Part shown: one piece after another, positions 41,458 through 47,898 of the stretch | Numbering within the stretch: position 1 is the first letter of the stretch | Layout of the letters: the number at the start of each line of letters is the position of its first letter | DNA from: Pseudomonadales bacterium | GTDB taxonomy: Bacteria; Pseudomonadota; Gammaproteobacteria; Pseudomonadales; Azotimanducaceae | Direction of reading: 5' to 3' | NCBI GenBank assembly: GCA_016779565.1 | Contig: JADHNJ010000016.1 | Location: forward strand, 1-47,898 | Length of the DNA stretch: 47,898 nucleotides | The notes under the pieces: model-generated | The model's input: the letters and a program-made list of their open reading frames with translations, nothing else | What the model was told of the DNA's origin: nothing | Databases searched by the model: none | Translations under genes and position numbers: made by a program

Positions 41458-43302
41458 TTGAATAAACTGCCCGTTATCGTCGGTTTTGGCGGCATCAACC
41501 CGGCAGGGCGAAGTTCAGGTCACCACGGCTACCGAAGACTGGTCTTCGATCAACTTTCAAGCGAGAAACAAAATCGAACTTTGCGATCGCTTGGGGCGTT
41601 GATGAATTGCGAACCCAGTTTAGAGCGAATTTTACCCCATACTTTAATCCGACAACTCACGGATAATCTCTTCGACCCAAAAACCTATCGAGCCAATAAA
41701 CAAGGACAACTGACAAGTCCTAACGCTGACCCTTTGAGATTCACCTTAAAAAAGACACATCTGCCAGAAACTCTGCCACCTGACTGGCATATCGAAGCAC
41801 TCGATGATACTCATGTTCAGGTCAGCACCAACGAGCCCCTTGATGTTTTATTTCCTGATGGTCGTGGGTCCAGGGTTAATTCTGCCGGACAGTTGCCCTC
41901 TGGTTTCGACCCAGGATCGCTCTACCAGTCAAGAAGTCACCCCCGAGGACTACAACTGACGGTTTTCGGTGCTTCTGATGCCATCGCCTCACTTGGTATC
42001 CCGTGGCAGCAAGTGAGGGACCGGGTGCCAGGCGATCAAATTGCGGTATATGCCAGCAGCGCTATGGGACAACTTGATTTCAATGGCTCCGGCGGCATGC
42101 TTCAATCTGCTCTGCTGGGCAAACGCGTTAGCGCAAAAAATTGTCCATTAGGCTTGGCCGAAATGACCGCCGATTTTGTGAACGCATACATTTTAGGCAG
42201 CGTCGGCGCGACAGGTGCTAACGTTGGTGCCTGCGCAACCTTCTTATACAACTTAAGGCAGGGTATATCTGACATTCGCTCCGGTCAGTGTCGGGTTGCT
42301 GTTATTGGCTCTAGCGAAGCGCCAATAACACCCGAGGTCATCGAAGGCTATCGCACCATGGGTGCGCTTGCCGAGGATGAGGCCCTTTGTAAATTGGACG
42401 GCATTACGACCGGACGGCCTAATCATAGTCGCGCCTGCCGCCCATTTGCAGATAACTGCGGTTTTACCCTTGCCGAGGCGTCTCAATTCGTCATTTTATT
42501 TGACGACGAATTAGCGCTTGAGCTTGGCGCACAAATTCACGGTTCGGTCGCAGACGTTTATGTTAATGCCGACGGCTTCAAAAAATCGATCCCAGGCCCA
42601 GGTATTGGCAATTATCTCACTGTCGGAAAAGCCATGGGGGTTGTCCGCGCAATTCTGGGTGAAGATGCCTTAACCCGGCAAACCTACATGCAAGCGCACG
42701 GCACTGGTACCCCACAAAATAGGGTCACGGAATCTCACATTTTCAGCGAATTGGCAGGCGCCTATGGCATCGAGCGATGGCCTGTCACCGCCATCAAGGC
42801 CTATGTTGGGCACTCTCTAGCCTGCGCTTCAGGGGATCAAATAATCGCGTCGCTCGGTTTTTGGCAGGACGGCATATTGCCAGGTATCAAAACGACCGAG
42901 CGCATTGCAGAAGATGTGCATCAAGCGAATCTTGACTTTCTTTTGGATCACAGCGTCATGGCGCCAAGCGACATGAAAGCAGCATTCATTAATTCCAAGG
43001 GTTTTGGTGGCAACAATGCCACTGCGGCGATTTTATCCCCGGAAGTCACCGAGACCATGCTAAGCAAGCGCCATGGCAAAAAAGCCATGGCCGCCTATAA
43101 GCACAAACAGTCGTCTACCCAAGCCGCAGCATTGGATTATGACGAAGCCTGCCTCCGCCAAGAGACCAATCCCATCTACCGATTTGGCGAGGGTGTTGTC
43201 GAAGGCACTGATCTTGCCGTCGACGACCAGCAAATTAGCATTCCAGGTTTTGCAAAACCCATATCGCTGGCCATTACTAACCCTTTCGAGGACATGTGTT
43301 AA
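41458..43302 (+). CDS. fabY: FabY-type beta-ketoacyl synthase
   Basis: The TTG at 41458, with GGGGGAT seven bases upstream, opens a 614-residue protein. The N-terminus [20 protein letters not shown] is the hallmark of FabY (634 residues in P. aeruginosa, as I recall), which starts fatty-acid synthesis from acetyl-CoA and malonyl-ACP in place of FabH. The ketosynthase core has Cys259 (VGACATF), His414 (QAHGTGTP) and His452 with Lys447 ([13 protein letters not shown]), the full C-H-H set. The larger size compared with FabF comes from an N-terminal extension of about 150 residues and inserts. Its end overlaps the convergent prfC end by 4 bases. Confidence 0.88.
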   Translation: MNKLPVIVGFGGINPAGRSSGHHGYRRLVFDQLSSEKQNRTLRSLGALMNCEPSLERILPHTLIRQLTDNLFDPKTYRANKQGQLTSPNADPLRFTLKKTHLPETLPPDWHIEALDDTHVQVSTNEPLDVLFPDGRGSRVNSAGQLPSGFDPGSLYQSRSHPRGLQLTVFGASDAIASLGIPWQQVRDRVPGDQIAVYASSAMGQLDFNGSGGMLQSALLGKRVSAKNCPLGLAEMTADFVNAYILGSVGATGANVGACATFLYNLRQGISDIRSGQCRVAVIGSSEAPITPEVIEGYRTMGALAEDEALCKLDGITTGRPNHSRACRPFADNCGFTLAEASQFVILFDDELALELGAQIHGSVADVYVNADGFKKSIPGPGIGNYLTVGKAMGVVRAILGEDALTRQTYMQAHGTGTPQNRVTESHIFSELAGAYGIERWPVTAIKAYVGHSLACASGDQIIASLGFWQDGILPGIKTTERIAEDVHQANLDFLLDHSVMAPSDMKAAFINSKGFGGNNATAAILSPEVTETMLSKRHGKKAMAAYKHKQSSTQAAALDYDEACLRQETNPIYRFGEGVVEGTDLAVDDQQISIPGFAKPISLAITNPFEDMC

Positions 43303-44876
43303 GCGATTTCCCGAGTGCTTCTAAAAGCAATTTCTGGCCATCTTTCTTCCATCAAGCTTAGGTTGACTCTCGAGGGCGCGAGGTAGGTTAAATAACCACC
43401 GCCATCTATCGCTAACTGTCCCTCAGCCTTACGTTTAAACTCTTCTAGCTTTTTTTCATCCTCAGCAACAACCCATCGAGCCGTGGTTACCCCAACAGAT
43501 TCATACCCACACTCTACCTTATATTCATCTTTTAATCGGTAAGCGACCACGTCAAACTGCAAAATACCCACAGCGCCTAATATTAAATCGTTGCTCGTCA
43601 AGGGCATAAACACCTGCGTTGCACCCTCTTCGGAAAGCTGCGTGAGTCCTTGCCTTAATTGCTTACTTTTTAAAGGGTCTTTTAACCGAACGCGGCGAAA
43701 CAATTCTGGGGCAAAGTGCGGGACCCCTACAAAACGATCCTTTCTGCCACCGCTGAAAGTATCGCCAATCTGAATGGTGCCGTGGTTATGCAGTCCAATG
43801 ATATCGCCTGCATAAGCCTTGGCGGCTGTTGACCTTTCGCCTGCCAAAAAAGTCACGGCGTCCGATACTTTGACGTCCTTCCCCAGCCGAACGTGGTGCA
43901 TTCGCATGCCTTGGACGTAATTGCCAGAGCAAACCCGTAAAAAAGCAATGCGATCACGGTGCTTAGGATCCATGTTGGCCTGAATCTTAAACACAAAGCC
44001 TGAAAACTCCGGATCTTCGGGCTGCACCGTGGGCCCGGTTGTCGCACGAGGTAAAGGTGGCGGCGACATCGAAACGAAGCCGTCTAGCATTTCCATCACC
44101 CCGAAATTGCGCAGGGCCGTGCCGAAATAAACCGGGGATAAAGCGCCTGCAAGGTAAAGCGCCTGATCAAAGGTCGAGGACGCGCCCCTAACCAACTCAA
44201 TATCATCAAAAAGGGTTTGCCATGCATCGCCCAAATAGCTGCGGGCTTCGGCGCTAGATAAACCTTTGATACGTTCGGGGTCATCCAGAGGGCCTTTAAC
44301 CTCGCCCCGGAAAGGGTAAATACAGTCTTCATATAGGTGGTAAACGCCTTTGAAATTAGGCCCCATGCCAATAGGCCAAGTCATTGGTGCACAGGCTATA
44401 CCGAGTACCGACTCGACTTCATCGAGCAAATCGATCGGATCCCGGACTTCCCGGTCTAACTTGTTAATGAAGGTCAAAATCGGCGTATCCCGAAGCCGGC
44501 AAACCTCCATCAACTTAATCGTTCTGTCTTCAACACCTTTAGCGCCATCGATCACCATCAGCACGGAGTCTACTGCCGTTAAGGTTCTATAAGTATCTTC
44601 AGAGAAGTCTTCATGCCCAGGAGTGTCAAGGAGGTTGACGACACATTCTTTGTAGGGAAACTGCATGACCGACGTGGTCACCGAAATTCCTCGCTCTTTT
44701 TCCATGGCCATCCAGTCAGAGGTTGCATAACGATCGGACTTTTTAGATTTTACGGTGCCCGCAAGCGCAATCGCTTTACCGAGCAGCAACAGTTTCTCGG
44801 TAATGGTCGTTTTGCCCGCATCGGGATGTGAAATGATCGCGAACGTCCGCCTACGGTCGACTTCGGTGCTGGCCAT
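43299..44876 (-). CDS. prfC: Peptide chain release factor 3 (RF3)
   Basis: The ATG at 44876 gives 525 residues (E. coli 529). The frame has five more codons to a TTG. GTPase motifs are [16 protein letters not shown] (P-loop), DTPGHEDF (G3) and [10 protein letters not shown] (G4). The region ADGAKGVED-like switch ([15 protein letters not shown]) and [15 protein letters not shown] are RF3-specific. RF3 recycles RF1/RF2 from the ribosome with GTP. It is followed by no same-strand gene (fabY converges) and lies 54 bases downstream of rimI. Confidence 0.96.
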   Translation of the reverse strand: MASTEVDRRRTFAIISHPDAGKTTITEKLLLLGKAIALAGTVKSKKSDRYATSDWMAMEKERGISVTTSVMQFPYKECVVNLLDTPGHEDFSEDTYRTLTAVDSVLMVIDGAKGVEDRTIKLMEVCRLRDTPILTFINKLDREVRDPIDLLDEVESVLGIACAPMTWPIGMGPNFKGVYHLYEDCIYPFRGEVKGPLDDPERIKGLSSAEARSYLGDAWQTLFDDIELVRGASSTFDQALYLAGALSPVYFGTALRNFGVMEMLDGFVSMSPPPLPRATTGPTVQPEDPEFSGFVFKIQANMDPKHRDRIAFLRVCSGNYVQGMRMHHVRLGKDVKVSDAVTFLAGERSTAAKAYAGDIIGLHNHGTIQIGDTFSGGRKDRFVGVPHFAPELFRRVRLKDPLKSKQLRQGLTQLSEEGATQVFMPLTSNDLILGAVGILQFDVVAYRLKDEYKVECGYESVGVTTARWVVAEDEKKLEEFKRKAEGQLAIDGGGYLTYLAPSRVNLSLMEERWPEIAFRSTREIA

Positions 44877-44930
44877 GATGAGGTCTCTCAATATTTGGCG
44901 CGCATTATAGCCCCGACCGGCTTTGAATCG

Positions 44931-45395
44931 CTAAAGCAGTTCTTTTGCCATCACTAGCGCGTCCTCACGGCCATGATCGCTTGGATAGTAGTTAGGGCGT
45001 CTGCCAATTTCGTTAAATCCGGATCGATCATAGAGTGCCGCGGCAATATGATTCGAGGCACGCACTTCTAAAAACAAACTCGTCGCCTTGCGTGCCTTGG
45101 CTTGCTCGATCAAATGCAACAGCAATACTTTACCTAAGCCCCGCCCCTGAAAATCCGGATGGACGCACAAATTCAACACATGTGCCTCACCCGCACCTGC
45201 ACTCAAAATCCCATGGCCAACGACCACATCCTCAAGTGATACCAAAGCGCAAACGTCGCGTCCTTTCAAGCTGGTCCTAAAATGGCCCTCTGACCAGGGG
45301 TGCGAATAGGCTGCCTTTTCATTTCTCATTACAAACGGCAGGTCGATAAATCGCATGTCTCTCAAATGAGGGGGCTGGGTACCTCGCTCAGCCAT
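44931..45395 (-). CDS. rimI: Ribosomal-protein-alanine N-acetyltransferase RimI
   Basis: The 154-residue GNAT protein shows LNLCVHPDFQGRGLGKVLLLHLI with the acetyl-CoA loop Q-G-R-G-L-G, LFLEVRASNHIAAALYDRSGFNEIGRRPNYYP (the RimI C-terminal signature) and the ending DALVMAKEL. It acetylates the N-terminal Ala of ribosomal protein S18. Its ATG overlaps the upstream HolD-like gene by 8 bases (ATGGCTGA), as rimI and holD are also coupled in E. coli. Confidence 0.93.
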   Translation of the reverse strand: MAERGTQPPHLRDMRFIDLPFVMRNEKAAYSHPWSEGHFRTSLKGRDVCALVSLEDVVVGHGILSAGAGEAHVLNLCVHPDFQGRGLGKVLLLHLIEQAKARKATSLFLEVRASNHIAAALYDRSGFNEIGRRPNYYPSDHGREDALVMAKELL

Positions 45396-46008
45396 GGCCG
45401 GCTATTGCCTGCCAAAGTTCTGCTTTTCGCTGGCCACCGTCTGTCTCACTTAACAGATCACCACATGCTATAACTCGGCGCTTTGGACGCTGACTCGATT
45501 GTAAATCCTGCTGCAAAATGGCGTTTGTTTGAGCATTCCCACCAGCGAGCAAAACAATTAGATCGGGCAATTCATTCAACCATTGTAAAGAGCTATTGTC
45601 AGTCTGATCTGGGGAAGACTCCATCAACTGCGTCTCCAGGATAGGCGATGTCGCTAAACCATTGACCGCAAGGGCGATATCATCCGCCAACTGGTTTAAA
45701 GCGCGTGCTCTACCTGTAGAAATCTCTGCTTCGTCTAAGCTCAGAGTGGCAATCGTCCTGTAGTTCCTCACCGATACCCGCCATCGAGCCACGGCACCAC
45801 CAACGGCACCAACCTCTTTTACAGCTGAGCTCGCTGCAAGCATTGCATTGCTCGTAGGCGCGACAATCTGCCGCGCACTTGCGGCAACTGGCCCTAGCCC
45901 TTCTGCTTCCGTTGAGGCAACACCCATAACTTGCTTGGTTGCAAAATAGCCTTTCGATCGAAAACTTTTTATGCCTATTTCAGACAACAGCACTGTTGAG
46001 GTTGCCAT
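45388..46008 (-). CDS. HolD-like DNA polymerase III psi subunit, candidate
   Basis: The 206-residue protein has no strong motif, but three clues point to psi. Its N-terminus LLSEIGIKSF resembles the chi-binding start of E. coli HolD (LQQLGITQW). The core LPDLIVLLAGG and the end RKAELWQAIAG resemble the HolD region ending in ALWQQI. It overlaps rimI, as in E. coli. It is longer than E. coli HolD (137), with an Ala/Ser-rich stretch about residues 30-75. The chi partner holC is at 22111-22533. AAGGAT precedes the ATG. Identification is by position and weak similarity. Confidence 0.5.
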   Translation of the reverse strand: MATSTVLLSEIGIKSFRSKGYFATKQVMGVASTEAEGLGPVAASARQIVAPTSNAMLAASSAVKEVGAVGGAVARWRVSVRNYRTIATLSLDEAEISTGRARALNQLADDIALAVNGLATSPILETQLMESSPDQTDNSSLQWLNELPDLIVLLAGGNAQTNAILQQDLQSSQRPKRRVIACGDLLSETDGGQRKAELWQAIAGHG

Positions 46009-46135
46009 ACTTATCCTTTTGTCTTTTCTGGATTTGGCTAAACAAAACGACCGATTCGCCAGCCTGTAGACTACCAGTTTCAGGAGCGGATATTTTATCG
46101 CTGCCCTGCCCGATGCTTAATCCACCTTTTTCGAG

Positions 46136-46141
46136 ATTATA
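46136..46141 (-). promoter_or_regulatory. Possible -10 box upstream of the HolD-like gene
   Basis: TATAAT reads on the minus strand here, inside a 10-base palindrome GATTATAATC (46135-46144). It is about 128 bases upstream of the start. No good -35 is visible. Confidence 0.3.
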
Positions 46142-46256
46142 ATCCAAAATCCCAGGCATTTTACCGTTGCCGAACCCTCGACCGTGTCGCCCAAGTTTTA
46201 GGGCGCAGACAAACCTTTCAGCGTTTGGATTAACCCCCCGTATTCGCTACAAAAGT

Positions 46257-47849
46257 CTAAAAGTACCAGCGCAAACTTGCGTAGAACGTATTAGGGTTAC
46301 CGCCGTATTCTGAACCTAAGGCCAAGGTTTGACCGCCTTCCAGAGACAACCCCTGACCTGAGAAAACGTAAAGCCCAACGTCGACATAAAAGTTTTCGGC
46401 AATATTGTATTCAGCAGAGACAGTGGTGTAAGAGGAATCATCGGTCAAATTGACAATACCTTGTATCGACAACGACAACAGTGGTGACGCTTGCACCGTT
46501 AGCCCAGGGATCAGGTACTGCCGACCCAGTAAAAAAACCCCGCCCTGCTGATAAGGCAACGTTTGATAAAGCGACAAGTAGCGTTTGGGATCCTTTAGAC
46601 CGGCACCATTAAAATGGTACTCCATCATTCCAAACACATACTCACTAAAGGCATAATCGACGCCCGAAGAGACTCTCATGTAATTTTGCTCGCCAGCGAC
46701 GTGGGCAGCCTCAAACCAAAACCCTAAGCTACCTAAATCTGACTGAACCCCACCACCCACCAGAGTTTGCTCGGCAAACTCTATGAATGAAAAATTAAAA
46801 TCTCTGCCGCCAACGCTGTTACGTAATTGTAAAAATGCAGCAGAGCTCTGAGGATTTGCATCCGCTCCTAGAACCAAGCCAGCATCGATTTCTCCCATAT
46901 CTCCCCAAGTTTTTTGCACGCGAATTGCATCGACCCCCGTACGATATTCTGTGTTAAAGGTTCTTAGATCAAAGGGTAGAAAGACATCAATCGGATTGAT
47001 AAAACGAGCAGAACCAAAAGCAACCGCCTGTCGGCCGAGGGTAATATCAATATCGTCGAGCTGCAGCTGAACGTTCAATCGGTCAAGGTTTTGGTAAACC
47101 TGTGTTTTGCTTGATGGGTCATCTGTTAAAGAAGACTCAAGATCGCTTATTCGATAATTACCATCCATTATCCGATAGGTTGACAAACCGCCACCTAAGG
47201 TCCGTGATACAGACAAAGGACTCAATTCGTAGTGAACCTGAACCCCAAAGTTGTCTGTCGACGATTCGATCATCAGCCGAGCGCTATTTTGAGATTGGTA
47301 AATTTTATCGACTTTAAAAGCATCAGAGGCCAGAGCATCTTGGGCCACAGCGTAGGTTTTTACATATCCGGATAGTCGAATTTCTGGCGACCCTCGAGCA
47401 TCTACCTCGATGTCGGGCTCTGTTTTGTTTAAAGATAGGCTTTCAGAGTTTATTTGAGCAGTTTTTGCTTTTTCGCTCTTTTGCTTGGGCGCTTGCTTCA
47501 GAGCGACGGGCAAAGCCTGCGCTGTTGGCGCCGCCATAGACACCGATGCTATAGAATAAGACCAGACATCTTCAAACCCCTCAACACGTAACCGCTGCTT
47601 CAGTGACATCGCCGAACGCCCTCGAAGGGGTAAAACAACTCGGTAATACGGCTTACCATTGAATTTCGATTCTGATAACTCAGTTTGTTCTTGCAATAAC
47701 ACAACCGCATGCTCCGCAAGCGCAATCGCGTTCACCTTGTCGTAAAAACCGCCCAACACGACAACGGGCCTCGCTCGCAGCTCGTTTGCGCAAAGGGCCA
47801 AGCCGAGGCTAACCATCAACAACCAAAGACTTTTTATCACCGCGGACAC
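46257..47849 (-). CDS. SPOR-like domain fused to an outer-membrane beta-barrel, function unknown
   Basis: The 530-residue protein starts with a Sec signal peptide (about 1-26, SLWLLMVSLGLALCANELRA). Residues about 28-105 look like a SPOR module: VVVLGGFYDKVNAIALAEHAVVL, then YYRVVLPLRGRSAMSLKQRLRVEGFEDVWSYSI. A Lys/Gln/Ala-rich linker follows. From about 160 to 530 alternating strands, aromatic residues and the C-terminal ...YASLRWYF (terminal Phe) suggest a barrel inserted by BamA. Inner parts such as NVQLQLDDIDITLGRQAVAFGSARFINPIDVFLPFD resemble porin/alginate-export-like (DUF1302-like) barrels. It would sit in the outer membrane with a SPOR domain in the periplasm, possibly touching denuded septal peptidoglycan. 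Exact family is not certain. Confidence 0.65.
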   Translation of the reverse strand: MSAVIKSLWLLMVSLGLALCANELRARPVVVLGGFYDKVNAIALAEHAVVLLQEQTELSESKFNGKPYYRVVLPLRGRSAMSLKQRLRVEGFEDVWSYSIASVSMAAPTAQALPVALKQAPKQKSEKAKTAQINSESLSLNKTEPDIEVDARGSPEIRLSGYVKTYAVAQDALASDAFKVDKIYQSQNSARLMIESSTDNFGVQVHYELSPLSVSRTLGGGLSTYRIMDGNYRISDLESSLTDDPSSKTQVYQNLDRLNVQLQLDDIDITLGRQAVAFGSARFINPIDVFLPFDLRTFNTEYRTGVDAIRVQKTWGDMGEIDAGLVLGADANPQSSAAFLQLRNSVGGRDFNFSFIEFAEQTLVGGGVQSDLGSLGFWFEAAHVAGEQNYMRVSSGVDYAFSEYVFGMMEYHFNGAGLKDPKRYLSLYQTLPYQQGGVFLLGRQYLIPGLTVQASPLLSLSIQGIVNLTDDSSYTTVSAEYNIAENFYVDVGLYVFSGQGLSLEGGQTLALGSEYGGNPNTFYASLRWYF

Positions 47850-47898
47850 AGCACTTTTTCGACCTTCACCACAAGCGAGTGTCTTTCATGGAGCAGAC

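Noticed and set aside
1-47898. CRISPR array, prophage, insertion sequence or integron
   Set aside because: No spaced direct repeats, transposase, integrase or attachment-site duplication was seen; the tandem repeats at 37.5-37.9 kb have no spacers and the tRNA-Leu has no integrase beside it.

Overview
The window reads as chromosomal DNA of a free-living, probably marine, gammaproteobacterium of the broad OMG/Pseudomonadales type. This rests on gene content and order: the conserved block lptG-lptF (minus) / pepA-holC-(small gene)-valS (plus), the FabY-type initiating ketosynthase, a PilU-type pilus ATPase, slyX, prfC-rimI with a HolD-like gene, and class I fumarase. The DNA looks close to half GC. 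TTG and GTG starts are common and intergenic gaps are short. I see no phage, IS element, CRISPR array or rRNA.

Layout. 1-3.4 kb: tRNA-Leu(CAA), a decayed secreted-protein gene, an orphan fliL-like gene, a VOC protein and a CBS-domain protein. 3.4-8.5 kb (plus): a DUF305/LVIVD fusion, then a sodium:solute symporter overlapping an AmiD-like lipoprotein amidase. 8.5-11.9 kb (minus): a probable catabolic operon of GMC oxidoreductase, amidohydrolase and DUF385 oxidoreductase. 12-14.7 kb: carbonic anhydrase, HIT protein, and a MarR-GNAT fusion with palindromes at its own start codon. 14.9-18.3 kb (plus): TauD dioxygenase, PlsC acyltransferase, HpaI-type aldolase, hotdog thioesterase, RDD protein. 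18.3-25.7 kb: LPS export permeases facing pepA-holC-valS. 25.8-31.4 kb: cold-shock protein, a hisH-hisF-slyX-quinone reductase operon, an unusual purM and pilU. 31.4-43.3 kb: LysR regulator, a 1639-residue acetyl-CoA carboxylase-like fusion, fumarase, MaoC dehydratase, thiolase and fabY. 43.3-47.9 kb (minus): prfC, rimI, a HolD-like gene and a SPOR-domain outer-membrane barrel.

How it fits together. Several genes of the 32-43 kb stretch bear on acyl-CoA and fatty-acid metabolism. The fusion should make malonyl-CoA (or another carboxylated acyl-CoA), FabY can use acetyl-CoA plus malonyl-ACP to start fatty acids, and the thiolase and MaoC protein handle short acyl-CoAs. Replication (holC, probable holD), translation (valS, prfC, rimI, tRNA-Leu) and envelope assembly (lptF/G, amidase, SPOR barrel) genes make up most of the rest.

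Most unusual items: the single-chain carboxylase with CT-alpha, long linker, CT-beta, BC, BCCP order and tandem repeats upstream of it; PilU with a perfect C-terminal EF-hand loop; a Bacteroidota-type PurM; a SPOR domain fused to an outer-membrane barrel; and a pseudogene whose first lesion can be explained by loss of one copy of an 8-bp repeat. No single cluster looks like an undescribed multi-gene system. The novelty is mainly in protein architectures.
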